A DNA stretch of 64,000 nucleotides from Tuctoria greenei (taxonomy: Eukaryota > Streptophyta > Magnoliopsida > Poales > Poaceae). Of this stretch, positions 43,210 through 54,982 are shown in pieces. Position 1 is the first letter of the stretch. Each line of letters starts with the position of its first letter. The stretch covers positions 6,655,644 to 6,719,643 of the forward strand of contig JAYESD010000007.1 in NCBI GenBank assembly GCA_036927565.1, written 5' to 3'. The translations under genes and the position numbers were made by a program. Below the pieces are notes generated by a model. That model saw only the letters and a list, made by a program, of their open reading frames with translations, was not told the DNA's origin and searched no databases.

Positions 43210-46120
43210 ATGTCAGAAGATAAGACATGGACGGGAAAAGACAGGCGTACGAAGGAGTGGCAGGATGGAATGAAGACATTTTTAAATTTAGCATTCAGGG
43301 CACTCGTGAAGAAGAAACTAAGCCTTGTCCTTGCATGAAATGTCGTAATATTTGCCACATGACACGCAAGGAAGTTCATCTTCACTTTGTCCGTAATGGG
43401 ATGCCATTTTATTATACTTGTTGGGTACACCATGGAGAAAAATGAGCTGAGAAAAATATTGCTGAGCAATCAACAAATAATGAGGAGATAATTTCTGATG
43501 ATGCTGCTATGGAAAATATGTTGTTCAGTCTTCTTAGAGGCACTAATCATGGTGGTACTTCAGCAGATGTCGATGATCCAGAAAATGCTATAAACCAGCA
43601 GGAGCCAACTGGGTGTGCAAAGGCATTCTATGACTTATTAAATGATGCCAAAAAGGAGTTGTATCCAGGTTGTGAGAAGGTGACCCAATTATCCTTCATT
43701 GTCAGGTTGTACCAGATAAAGTGTTTAACTGGTTTGAGCAAAAAAGCGTGTGAGTTGAACCTTGAACTATTCTCATATGTGCTTCCAGAGGGCCATTGCA
43801 TTACTAATACACTTGATAAAGTTCAAAAGGTTTTTCGTGACCTCGGGCTAAGCTACGAAAAGATTGATGCATGTGTCAATGACTGTGTGTTATTCCGGAA
43901 GGACTATTCTCTGCTGGATCGATGCCCAAATTGTGGTGAATTAAGATGGAAAAATAGTACTGGTGGGGATGCAAGAGAGGCTTTACCTTGTGGAAAAGCC
44001 AAGGAGCTTGTAGTGCGCAAGATTCAACGATACTTCCCTCTTATTCCCCGTCCTCAAAGGTTTTATATGGCAGAATCAACGGCATCAAACATGCGCTGGC
44101 ACAAAGAAGAACGTATTGATGATGTAATATTACACCATCCTGCATATTTGAAAGCATGGAAGCATTTTGATAATTCACCAAATTTTCTCATCTGATCCTC
44201 GCAACATAAGACTTGGGCTAGCATCTGATGGTTTCAATCCTTTTGGAGTAATGAATGTTTCTTATAGTACATGGCCTGTGATTCTAATCCCTTATAATCT
44301 ACCACCTTGGTTGTGTATGAAGCAGCCTTATTGGTTGATGTTAATGATAATTCCTGGGCCAAAGTCACTTGGAAACAACACTGTAGTGTATCTGCAGCCT
44401 TTGATTGATGAGCTACTGAAATTATGGTCTGATGGTGTTGAAACATACGACAGTTCAAAGAAAGAGACATTTCTCATGCGAGCTTCTATATTGTGGACAA
44501 TAAATGATTTTCCAGCATATGCAATGCTATGTGGATGGAGCACAAAAGGTAGGCTAGCATGTCCATACTGCCATGTAAACACTGACGCCTTGTGGTTGAA
44601 ACATGGACGAAAGTATTGCTACATGGGTCATCGTCATTTCCTACCTCAGGATCATCGGTGGCGTCGGGACAAAGCTTCTTTCAACAACAAGATAGAGAAT
44701 AGAGAGGCTCCAACATCACTCTCTCGTCACGAAGTACTCCAACAATACGAGACTTTTGATCAAGTTAGTTTTGGACAGATGAATAATAAGAGAAAGCACA
44801 CTGAGGAAGATAGGTGGCATAGTTGGAAGAAGAAAAGTATATTTTTCCAGCTCCCGTATTGGAAGACATTGCTAATAAGGCATAACTTGGATATCATTCA
44901 CATTGAGAAAAACATTTGTGATAGCATATTGGGGACATTGCTTAATATGGATGGTAAAACAAAAGATAGTCTACAAGCCCGTTTTGATATGCAGGAAATG
45001 GGTATACGGCCAAAGCAACATCCGGTGGGTATGAAAGGGAAGTATGATTGTCCATCAGCATCATATACTTTGAAAAAAGATCAGAAGACCACCTTGTGCA
45101 AGTTTTTGGCGGATGTGAAGATGCCTGATGGTTATGCCTCAAACATCAAGAGAAATGTGGACATAACAACACGTAAGGTATCAGGTCTAAAAACTCATGA
45201 ATGTCAAATTATATTTCAGAAGCTCCTTCCTATTGCAATACGTGACATATTGCCTAAAAAGGTTGTTGAACCTTTAATTGAGTTTAGCAGATTCTTTTCT
45301 GGAATTTGTTCTAAAGAATTGGCGGAACCAGATTTGGATAAGATGATTGAACAATTTCCTGAAACAATTTGTAGCTTGAGATGTTGCTTCCTCCCACTTT
45401 CTTTGATATCATGGTACATCTTCCAATCCATATTGCCTAAGAAGCTCGCTTGGGTGGACCTATTTCTTACAGATGGATGTATCCAATTGAGAGGTACCTT
45501 GGTACATCGAAGAGGTATGTACGTAATAGAGCTGACCCGAAGGGTTCTATAGCTGAGGGATATATTATGGAAGAGTGTATCACTTTTTGTAGTCAGTTTC
45601 TGGATAACATCAGCACCAAGCTTAATAGGCCAGAACGTCATGAAGCTGCAACTAGGAATGAACCTTCTCTCGAGTCTAATATATTTACAGAAGTTGATAA
45701 TTCTAAAAAGGGTTTAAATGAGGCCAACTTACTATGGTGGAACTACATAACATCAGACATTATATTACTTCTAATGTTGAAGAGGCCGCTCCATGGATCA
45801 AGTACGTATAACTCAGATGTTCTATACTATATTGGATCATGCTTATTGTAGATAGCTAATTTAATTTTGTACCCTTTTCAGTGAGCATTTTGAAGAGCTG
45901 AAAAAGATTCTTTCTCGTGATGTTGAAAAATGCCATAGAGATGAGTTTGTTTATTGGTTTCAGAAATGAGTAAGTAAATGCAAGTTTTTACTTTGATGAA
46001 ATATTGAAGAAATATATGTTCTGAAGTTGGTTTATCGATGACCCCTTTTATACTAATTAATGTGTACAGATTACGACATTACACAAAGAAGGCGAAGTAA
46101 CCGATTATTTGTATGCATTA
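43210..46120 (+). pseudogene. tnp2: CACTA (En/Spm) transposase, TNP2-type, several breaks
   Basis: The start MSEDKTWTGKDRR (43210) opens a transposase-associated domain whose CPCMKCRN part continues in another frame after a shift near 43290. A TGA lies at 43443-43445. The TNP2 domain (AFYDLLNDAKKELYPGC, DRCPNCGELRW, RPQRFYMAEST; then SSDPRNIRLGLASDGFNPFG after a shift near 44190, and HNLDIIHIEKNICDSILGTL) is followed after a shift near 45400 by a DUF4218-like part (RLGGPISYRWMYPIERYLG) with a TAA at 45447-45449. Introns are likely at about 45799-45881 and 45969-46070, giving the last exon ITTLHKEGEVTDYLYALSRG. The protein would bind the element ends and cut DNA; this copy cannot. Confidence 0.9.
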
Positions 46121-46221
46121 TCTAGAGGACCTGATTGTCGCGCATGTTTTTTATTCGATCATTCATAAATGGATTCTTCTTTCGAACAACAGAGGTGGAA
46201 AAAGATTTATGGACGCAAAAC
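46121..46221 (+). other. 3' flank of the transposase gene
   Basis: Short spacer before the repeat array; nothing recognised. Confidence 0.4.
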
Positions 46222-47310
46222 AGTGGTGTTGTTGTTCGGGATGGTGATCATGACGCCACGAAGTGGTGAATCATGGCAAAAGTTCGTAATTCAACATTCA
46301 TGTTCTGTGGCGATAGATCTTAACGCCACAAACTGATATTTCGTGGCAACAGATCCTAATACAACGATAGTGTTTCGTGGCTATAGATCCTATCGCCACG
46401 AACTTGTGAATCGTGGCATAAGTTCCTAATGCAACGTTTGTTTTTCATGGTGATAGATCATAACGCCACGAACTGGTGAATCATGGCAAAAGTTCCTAAT
46501 GCAACATTTGTTCTTCGTGGCGATAGATCCTCACACCACGAACTGGTGAATCGTGGCAAAAGTTCTTAATGCAACGATTATGTTCCGTGGCGATATATCT
46601 TAATGCCACCAACCAATATTTCGTGGTAACAGATCGTAATACAACGATAGTGTTTCGTGGCGACATATCCTATCGCCACGAACTGATCAATCGTGGCAAA
46701 AGTTCCTAATGCAACATTTGTGTTTCGTGGTGATAGATCCTAATGCCACGAAGTGTTGAACCGTGGCAAAAGTTCCTAATGCAATGGTTTTGTTTCGTGG
46801 CGATAGATCCTAACGCCACAAACCGGTATTTCGTGGCAACAGATCCTAATGCAACGATTGTATTTCGTGGAGATAGATCCTATCACCACGAACTGGTGAT
46901 GCGTGTCAAAAGTTCCTAATGCAATGATTGTGTTCTGTGGTGATAGATGCTAACGCCGCGAACTAGTGAATCGTGGCAACAAATCCTAATGCAACGATCG
47001 TGTTTCGTGGTGATAGATGCTAACGCCATGAACTATTGAATAGTAGCAACAGATCCTAATGCAATGATCGGGTTTTGTAGCGATAGATGCTAATGCCACG
47101 AACTAGTGAATCGTGGCAACAAATCCTAATGCAATGATTGGGTTCCCTGGCGATAGATGCTAATGCCACGAACTAGTGAATCGTGGCAACAGATTCATGG
47201 TGATAGATCCTAATGCCACGAACTAGTGAATCGCGGCAACAGATCCTAATGCAATGATCCTGTTCTGTGGCGATAGATTCTAATGCCACGAACTTGTTAA
47301 TCCTGGCAAA
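46222..47310. repeat. CACTA subterminal array, about 15 units of 70 bp
   Basis: GTGGCGATAGATCC-type cores occur every 69-71 bp from 46307 to about 47148, then at 47197 and 47268. Each core is flanked by inverted words TTCGTGGC and GCCACGAA, so each unit can form a small stem, and is followed by GAATCGTGGCAAAAG and TCCTAATGCAACG. En/Spm elements carry subterminal repeats bound by their TNPA-type protein; this array is in the right place for that. Confidence 0.87.
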
Positions 47311-47368
47311 AGACCAAGCTTACTGCAACGATTTAGTATTCATTTCAGTACAATCGATACAACAGGGC

Positions 47369-47383
47369 GGAATCCTTGTAGTG
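47369..47383. mobile_element. Right terminus of the CACTA element
   Basis: GGAATCCTTGTAGTG is the reverse complement of CACTACAAGGATTCC, the standard CACTA end. GGA follows and would be the 3-bp target duplication. The left end was not found. Confidence 0.8.
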
Positions 47384-47399
47384 GGAGAGGCAGCTCAGG

Positions 47400-48060
47400 C
47401 AATAGCGGTTGTCATTGAGGGGCAGCATTGTGGGTGGCCGAGCTCACTCGTTTCCATGCTACCATCGAGGCCGCCTGGGAAGGTGTGGGCCAGACGGTGG
47501 AGAAGCTGTCGGACCACTACCATGAAATCCAGGAAGCATGGAAGGCCTTGTAAGAGGCGTAGGAGCAAGTCACATATTAGTTTTTGTTTTTTCTTTCGGC
47601 CTTGAGGCCTTATGTTGGTCTGATGGCTTTGTGAAATGATTGTGCAGATGCCGGGGGGGATGCTATGCACACCGGGGACCTTGTCCTAGACTGAGAGGAG
47701 AGCATCGAGGATGTGCGGGCCAACCTCTCCGACGCGGGGCAAGAGCTGGAGGAGGTTCGACGCTTCATGGAAGCGTTGTGTGGCCAGATGTTGGGACCAC
47801 CAAATGCGTCCACCTCCTCTGGATTCGTTTCTCTAGAATCACGAGTCCGGTAGGTTCCTGAATGATTCACGACGCTTCAATCAGAGCTCACAATGTTTCG
47901 AGACTTCTGTTGGTCTATATGCGACCTGGTGCTCGGGGATCGCTTCGGGGTTGAATTCGCCAGCCCGCTAGTTCTGGTGCCGAGCCAGGTGAATGCTCGG
48001 TTGTTGACTATGGGGACTGCCAGGGTCTTTTGCGGGGCGTGGGTTGCCTTGGGAATCTGA
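47400..48060 (+). pseudogene. Antisense gene remnant of element C
   Basis: On the plus strand, opposite to the element, a heptad-rich segment (TIEAAWEGVGQTVEKLSDHYHE, 47461-47530) is followed by an intron-like GT...TTGTGCAG stretch ending near 47646. A second coiled-coil exon follows (ANLSDAGQELEEVRRFMEAL, 47718-47780), then FASPLVLVPSQVNARLL and a stop at about 48059. There are further stops. The layout parallels the antisense genes of E and F, but the sequence is not obviously the same family. Confidence 0.55.
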
Positions 48061-48856
48061 ACTGTCCCACTACCCTGCCATTGATATTCAGGTTCTCCAC
48101 CGCTTTCCTGGAGACAGGATGGTTGTGTATCCTGAAGAGTTATGTGACGCGATCGTGCCTGTCTCATCCTTCGTGGTCGTGCTCATTCCCAGTAAGGTGA
48201 TTCGAAGGAGGTGGACCATCCTTGGGGCCCGAGTGGCTCTTTTCTGTAGTCAGAACTCCCGTTGACGTATAAAAAGGGACTGTTGGTGTGTGTTGTTTTT
48301 TTTCTTGTTCTGTTCTTGTGACTTGCACAGGTGGTAATTCTATGCATTTTCTTTTTTAAGGACTTTCGGTGCCTTCGACCATGAGCTCTGTTTGGGTGGT
48401 TAGCACCTGAGCATCGTGCGAGGGTCGGGTCGTTCTCTCCATCGCGCGCTGCTTTTTCAAGGGTTGCGTCGTGATGATGGTCGGGTCCGGTCTTGCAACG
48501 GAGGAAAGGAGGGGTCTACTAGTGGGTGGTCGATAGGGGAGAAGATAGAAACTTCTAGCACCTGTATATTTCATATGCCCCAACTTGGGATAATGAAGTA
48601 CAACAGGCAACACTGGGGTACACTTTTTGTTCTTTGGGTGGCGCAGAGGCGGTCGTCACTATTTTTGCCGAGCCCCCGGGACAGTCCTCAACCAGGTGGG
48701 TGTCCTCCCAAGGACTGGTTGGGGGTTGGTTGAGGTAGGGCGTAATTCCTGCCATCGCTTGGGAGGCTGAGTCAGGTGCCCCTACTGCGATCGCCGCCGC
48801 AACCAACTCTTATCTGTGTTGCTCGCACAACAAGGCTTCAGGGAACTTGGCCTCCA
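48061..48856. other. Unassigned part of element C
   Basis: TATAAAAAG at 48268 and a T-rich run at 48294-48305 are seen. GGGTGTCCTCCCAAGGACTGG (48699-) is near-palindromic. No domain was found; probably the 3' flank of the antisense gene. Confidence 0.4.
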
Positions 48857-51420
48857 CCATGATGATTCACTTCAAGCTGGGCATCATCAGCTTGATGTAG
48901 TTGTAACTCGGGATGGCCAACAACTTCACGTAGCTCGACCTCTCAGGATGGTGGTAGGTGATGTTGAAGTTGAGGACCTCGAAGGTGAGGGTCTCCGTGC
49001 AAAAGTTGGTTTTTTCCCAAAACGTGATAGGGAGGTTGATCTTTCCCAGTGGCACCACCTACAGGCCTGGTATAACACCATGAAATGGGGCTCATGTCGG
49101 GCAAAGGCTTGAACGCGGTATCCCAGGGGCGTCGAGGGTCCTGACGTAGAGGATGTTAAGGCCACTTCCCCTTCCATCAAGACTCTGGTTAGACGCTTCA
49201 GGCCTATGATGGGTCGACCACCAGGGGGAAGCGCCCGGGTTGCTTTATGAGATCGGGGTGGTCTTACCAGTCGAAAGTGATCGGAGCCTCAGACCATCAG
49301 AGGAAGATCGAGATGACAGAGGTGGCGATGTTGACTTCCTGAGTTGTCAGCTTCTGCCTACGTTGGCTCTCGTAGGCTTGGTTGTCTGAGATCATGAGAC
49401 AACCTTATGGTGTGGGGAAGGTTGGCTCGTCTGGCTCAGGGCTCGACTCAACGGGCTTCTTTCCTTTGTCCCCCACGGCGCCTGACTCAATGCTAATGAA
49501 GCACTTCAAGAGGATGCAATTCTTGAAGGTGTGTCTCACTGGGTTGGCGTGATAGGTGCAAGGCTTCTCGAGGAGCTTCTTGAAGTGGACAGTTGGTGTC
49601 GCAGTCGACCTCTTGCCCTCGCAGTGCTCAACTGCTGCTACGAGGTTTGAGCTGCTGTCGATCGGGTGTTGGTGCTTGTTGGCACCTGCCCTCTTCGTCT
49701 TGTCGCCCTTGCGGGGCGCTTCCTTTCTTCTCGCGTTGGGATTTCTCGACTTCTTTTTGTCGAAGATGGTCGTGACTACCTCCTCACCGGATGCTTGGTT
49801 CGTGGCTATGTCGAGGAGCTCCCTCGTGCTCCTCAGCTTGACGCAGCCGAACTTGTGCACTAGGGACTCGCAGGTCATCCCTATGAGGAAGGCTACAATG
49901 ACATCAGCGTCAACGACGTTGGGGAGCTCATTGCATTTCTATGAAGAGCACCGAATGTACTACCTTAGGGTCTCATCCAGCTCCTGTCGGCAGCCCTTTA
50001 TGTCCCATGAGTTGCTAGGGCGGGCATAGGTTCCCTAGAAGTTGCCGACGAACGTCTCCCGCTGCTCAGCCCAGTTTTGAATGCAATCAGGTGGGAGATA
50101 CTTGAGCCAGTTACGGGCCAATTCGGCTAGGTAATTGGAAGATTTTGGATGATGAAATCATCATCGTCTTCTCTGCCGGCTATGCAACCCAGGCAAGACT
50201 GCTGAGGTTTACGTCCCCATCGTATTTCTCGATGTTGGTTGGGGCCCCAAACCTTTGTGAATAAGGCGCAGATCATATCCATTTCTCGAAGGCCTTCACC
50301 CAAGAGGGTTGGTGCTCGATCTCTGGTCTTCTTCGTCGTCGTAGTGACTACCCCGATGGGGCTGGCACATCTGAAGCCTAGGTGGTGAGTCTCCACGGCC
50401 TTCAAGAGTTCGTCGCCTGGCCTTACGGGTCCAGTAGAGGTCACACGGCCCTACACACTCGTGTACTGAATGGCACAACGGGGTCGATGATGCAGCCCTC
50501 ACGGGCCTAGTCTACCGGCTTGGCATGTGGGTTATAGTGAGACTTGCTCTGCTCCGACCATGCCTTTCAGCTCCGACCGGGAGTTAAAGAACCTCGGGCT
50601 CGGGCAAGGGAGCTTTCGGTTGGTAGTGCTGCGACCGTAGCTAGGAGAGCCTGATGGTCCTGGTGAGCCCACCGAGCTTTGGGGTCGGTGGGCTCGGCCA
50701 TGTTGCGTAGTATGGCAGCCATGACCGCCACATTCTTGCTAGCTTGATGGAAGCGTGGGGCGGCCGTCATTGACGATGTTGGTGTGGACCTGACGGGCGC
50801 GAAGAGTGTCGTGTTCGAGCCCATTCTAGGGTCTGGACGTGCCGTTGTCGCGAATGCGGTGGCATCCACATCCAGCTAGGCCTTGTCGGCCTTTAGGGTG
50901 GTTCATCACGCTGCGAGCTAGTCGGCCAATTCAAGGCGCTACGCTTCTAGCAGTTCACGTCGCCCTCTTGGCTCGCATTGGTTGGCATGGCATGTTGGGA
51001 GGTGTTGACTGTTTTTGCGATGTGGCACTCGCGGGAGCAATGCTTGCTTCCCTCGGTGCTGTCGTTAGAGCCGAAACTATACTCATTGATGTGGTGGAGG
51101 GTCGTCGACGCACACGCGATCATCCCTGCAAATAGCAGTGCCATGGCTTTGCAAGCGACACATGCGTCGGGGGCATTGATCGCACGACTTGCTTCAGATC
51201 GAGCGTTGGGTCCCCTGTTGGAGAATTGGAGGACGCTCGAGTCACTGGTGAAGAAGTCCAAACTTTCGAAACAGAGGGCCTGTTGCTTGAGGGAGAGGTC
51301 GAACTCCGTTTTGATGCCTGTGATGTTGAAGAACTCGAATCGACGAAGAATACTATTGTGCCGGGCATGAAAGACGAACGTGGAGGAGCCATCGAGAAGG
51401 CAAAGAGTGGAAACGCACAA
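48857..51420 (-). pseudogene. gag: Gypsy gag-protease remnant (element C)
   Basis: The pieces lie in several frames. At 48867-49180 a protease-downstream segment is recognisable by its match to element A (KINLPITFWEKTNFCTETL against the ITLPVTFGTREKY-type segment). At 49405-49878 gag carries a basic stretch and the variant knuckle C-x2-H-x5-H-x4-C (CTYHANPVRHTFKNC), the counterpart of the A motif. From 49880 to 51420 the gag core is broken by stops; low-complexity Ser/Pro/Thr segments mark the N-terminal part. Nothing here is likely translated as a full protein. Confidence 0.7.
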
Positions 51421-51424
51421 CAGT

Positions 51425-51442
51425 CCCCTACCTGGCGTGCCA
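51425..51442 (-). other. Primer-binding site of element C
   Basis: On the minus strand TGGCACGCCAGGTAGGGG, one base different from the site of element A, two bases from the LTR start TGTCAACG. Confidence 0.78.
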
Positions 51443-51444
51443 AC

Positions 51445-51611
51445 TGTCAACGTTCTGATCGCCGACTGGTACCGAATGTGCTACGCGTTTGCTCTCGAGG
51501 TGGCCTAGCTAAGAAAACAGTGGAATTATACTGGTTCACACGGAATGTCGTACGTCTAGTTTGGGTGTTTTGTTGATCTTTTTTGCAAATGGGGTCGTTT
51601 TTCTTGCACCT
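51445..51611 (-). repeat. LTR fragment of element C
   Basis: It begins TGTCAACG next to the primer site and is cut off where the element F LTR begins (51612). Confidence 0.6.
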
Positions 51612-51734
51612 TGTCGAAGTGTGCAATCGACAATTCCCTCGGTACTAATAGATCATAGCCTGCAGAGGTTCTTGATTGGTTGGGGCTCGCGTGAGATTAC
51701 GAACAATATGGTCACACGATGATTTTACATGGTT

Positions 51735-53342
51735 GGGGCGCCTGTGCCAGAAGTTGGTGAAGATCTAGCTATCGAGTTGGAGGTGCTCGAAGTTCCGGTC
51801 TCTGTGCCGGAGATTGTTGAAGCTTCAGCACCTGAGCCTAATGATGTAGAAGTACCGGCACCTGAGCTGGCAGTGGTGGGGGCTCTAGACGAAGCTCCAA
51901 CGTCTGCCTCGAAGGTGATTACTCCGGAGGCAACCATGTCCGATCCGGAGCACCTAGAGGAGTCGGTGGCGAGCCCTTCACTTGCAGAGCCGTCGGTTGA
52001 AAATCCGGCAGAGGGACCTTCGGCATCAGCCCGGGAGGTTGAGTTTCCATGGTGGGACCCTCATCTGTGTCGATAGAAGCTGAAGAGCTTCTGGGGGTAG
52101 CCCTAATGCCGTAGAACCGCATGGGACCACACTTGTGGCGTGGGACCCAATTTTTGTGCTTGAACACCCTCTGGAGCCAGAGGAGACAACCCCGGAAGGA
52201 CCGGAGCCTATTCCTTTGGCGTTGTCTATCGACAACGCCTGCTCCAGTCTCCATTATGTCTAACTCACCTTCGACCATGACAGCAAGGTCCTCAAAGAAG
52301 AGCGCCATACTTTACGGCGTTGGTGCAACAAACTTCAATTCGAGACCAAGCTGGCACAGACAAGGCTTGCCGACCAACTGGAGTGGGCCGAGAAGAAGAA
52401 GGCTCGGATGGAATACTGGGGCTAGTTGCTGGAGGAGAGGGAGGCCTCCATCAGGGCTCTCGATGCAAAGAGTCGAGAGATTCTCGAGCACTCTAGGAAA
52501 AGCAGTGAGGCTGGTGACGATTGTCACGACAACCTCAACACGCTGAATGGAATTCTTGTGAAGCGTCGAGCGAATCTCGATGAGAGGGAAGAGAAACTCC
52601 TGGAGATGCAGGAGGATATTTTGAAGAGAGAAGGGGAGCTCGCCGAGAAACTGACTCTAGGAGAGCAAAACTTGGCAGACCGCACCAATAAATTTGATCA
52701 GCGGTGCAAGCAGGAGGAGGACAAGCACTGGAAGCTAGGGCAGGAGCTCTCCAAAAGAGAAGCTGATGTTACCACCAGAGCGGGAAAGGTGAGGGGAAGA
52801 GAGAAGGACCTGCCACGATGGAACTGCATCCACCTCTGAGAGACAGAGCTCGCTGACTGCAAACAGCAAGTGGCTGAAAGCATTCAGCAACATGCCAAAG
52901 AGGTCAAGTGCATTGCCCGAGAGAGTTCGGAACTTGTGGCCGCCAGAAGGTCACTTGAGGAGCTGAGGATTGTGAGGGCGACTGAGTCCCGGCAGGTCTG
53001 GGACTTCTTGGGGCATGCCGACGAAGCTTTGGTGCTGCTTGGCTTTAGTCTGGTATTTCCGGAGAACCCATCACTAGAGCTGGACCAGACACTAGTGGCA
53101 CTTAGCTCTATTGGCAACAAACTCAACGCGATGGGTGACTCATCGCAGACCAGCTGGAGACGGAGGGGATATCTCTGGCCAAGAATGTCAATGAATATGC
53201 TCTGGTGTGTTACAAGAGCCGAGACCCCCCAACTTTCTCTAGATCCGATCTTCAAAGGGCCCATTGTCGAAGAGGAGCATGCCGCTAGGGCCAGCATCCA
53301 AGAAGCTGCTGAGAAGGTTGCCTCATTTTTTCACAGGACTTA
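51735..53342 (+). pseudogene. Antisense gene, C-terminal part (element F copy)
   Basis: The copy starts in the Val/Glu/Pro-rich segment (EVPVSVPEIVEASAPEPNDVE). One base is lost near 52048 and a TAG stands at 52424-52426, where copy E keeps CAG. The coiled coil follows (LLEEREASIRALDAKSREIL ... ANLDEREEKLLEMQEDILKR), another stop occurs near 52837, and the C-terminal domain (LGHADEALVLLGFSLVFPEN, SSIGNKLNAMGD, ARASIQEAAEKVASFFHRT) ends at TAG 53341-53343. The function is unknown; the coiled coil suggests oligomerisation. Confidence 0.7.
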
Positions 53343-54140
53343 GAGCCTCCAGTACCTAGGACCTTTTTCTCTTGCCTTTAACTGTAATCCTCATTTTGTA
53401 ATCCAATCCCTCCGATAAATGAAATCCACTCTTCTCGAAAGAATGAATTCCATTTTGTGTTTGTCTTCAATGCATTGTCCTTTATCTTATTGGCCCCTCT
53501 GGTAGATGTACACAATTTGATTGTGAACATGTACCAAAAGGTTTTGACAATGTGTTGACGACTTGCAAGCTTCGAACTTGTAGACAGAAGGCTTAGCCTT
53601 TAGGTCCAAAATTTACTTAGGACATCTCTAGGGACCCTTTGTTACATCAATGACCGGCCCCGTGGGAGGTGTCAGAGCTAGATAGGTCCAGCGGCGCCCA
53701 CTGTCAAAACATGAAACGTCAATAGTGGGCCCCCTAGGGTTGTTGGAGCTTGATAGGTCCGATGGTGCCCACTATGAGCGCGTATAACATTGACGGCAGA
53801 CCCTCTGGGGTCGTCAGAGTTTGGTAGCTTCGATGGCGCCCATTGTCAACACCTAGAAATGTTGACGGCGGGCCCCCTGGGATCGTCGGTGCTTCCCGGC
53901 TTCGATGATATCCACCATCAATCGTAGAATACGTCGACGGTGAATCCCCTGGGGTGATTTCTTCACCATCTTACTTGAATCATCATTATGCTTTACATCG
54001 ACGACGGGCCCCCATGGGAGTTGTCGGAGCCTGTTAGCTTTGAGGATGCCCACTTTCAACATTAGAAACATCAACGGCGGGCCCCCTTGGGGGATGTCGG
54101 AGCTTAGTAGCTCCGGCATCATCCACCATCGTCATGCGCA
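53343..54140 (+). repeat. 72-bp GGGCCC-rich tandem repeat after the antisense gene (F copy)
   Basis: A short 3' flank (to about 53640) is followed by seven units of about 72 bp of the form TCGACGGCGGGCCCCCTGGG, GTCGGAGCTTGATAG, GATGGCGCCCACTGTCAAC, ACGTAGAAACG. The same array follows copy E at 60660-61149. Confidence 0.78.
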
Positions 54141-54145
54141 CAAAA

Positions 54146-54982
54146 TGTTAAAGTGTGCGATCGACACTTCCCTCGGTACTACTAGATTGTAGCCCGTGAA
54201 GGTTCTTGATTGGTTGGGGGGCACGTGAGATTATGAACAAGAAGGTGACAATATGATTTTACATGGTTTTAGCCGCCTGAGCGTAACACCCTACTCCATG
54301 GGATGTGTGTTGTATATATGAATGTATGGCGCTTGTGAGCGTGTGAGCTTAGTTGTCTATGTATCGTGCAGTGCAACCATTTTATAGTCTAAGGACTGGC
54401 TGTTACATCAGCCTGGCCCGACATGTGGCCCTGGCGGTAGTTAATTGCCTAATACACGATCCGTACATATTAAGGGCAATTAATAGCATGATAACATGCC
54501 TTAATGGCAGCGTTACCCTTGTTAAGAGTCCTATGATTGTGTGTCATTAATATGGCATTAATGACACACAACCAGGTCTTGTAACTGTAGCTTTAACTTT
54601 CCCTTGAATGTCCGCACCGTTGAAGATCCGCTAGTCTCTTTGTTGCTATCACAAGTCCGGAGGTTCGACACGTGTCGGCTCCGGAGCTTCCCATTGTGGG
54701 GAGGTAGGTCCGGATCCACAATACACGTGGCAGCACCAGAGCTTCCCTCTCCTGGGGGTTTGATCTGGGGTCACTAGACACGTGTCAAGACCGGAGCTTC
54801 CATACAGGGGGAGTTAGGTTCGGCCTTGTGTTACACGTGGCAGTGCCGGAGCTACCCAAACGAGGGAGGCGGGTGCAGTGCTATGTAGCACGTGTAGCCC
54901 TCGGAGGTCTTCAACTCGAACGGGTGGAAATCCTTAGTATTTTTGCGGTATCATGGGATACCCTGTACGCAGGGTACCGACA
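54146..54982 (-). repeat. 3' LTR of element E (837 bp)
   Basis: It starts TGTTAAAG and ends GGGTACCGACA, the same end as the element A LTR. A minus-strand TATA box (TATAAAA) lies at 54380-54386. The inner flank GGCCCCCGGGCCCACC (54986-55001), read in reverse, is the purine-rich tract before the LTR. The CCGGAGCTTCC word recurs several times (54680-54855), as it does in LTR A. Confidence 0.85.

Larger units (their letters stand above)
47384..51611 (-). mobile_element. Element C: minus-strand gypsy element, pol deleted
   Basis: From right to left it has part of the LTR (51445-51611), primer-binding site, gag, a protease fragment, then an unassigned stretch and part of a plus-strand antisense gene that the CACTA element interrupts at 47384. 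RT, RNase H and integrase are absent, so this is an internally deleted copy. Confidence 0.75.
51612..54145 (-). mobile_element. Element F remnant: LTR fragment joined to antisense-gene tail
   Basis: The LTR part 51612-51734 matches 54146-54268 of the next LTR (GATCGACA-TTCCCTCGGTACT ... TTTTACATGGTT). At 51735 it joins directly to sequence matching about 58850-61149 of element E. The rest of the LTR and the first exon of the antisense gene are missing. Element E follows at 54146 and is probably inserted in F. Confidence 0.7.

Noticed and set aside
46222..47310. Regular 70-bp repeats resembling a CRISPR array
   Set aside because: Whole units, not just short repeats, are similar; there are no unique spacers. 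The array lies at the end of a CACTA element in a plant genome.
50567..53297. Several 100-170 residue frames opposite to gag or the antisense gene
   Set aside because: They are shadows of GC-rich coding remnants on the other strand.
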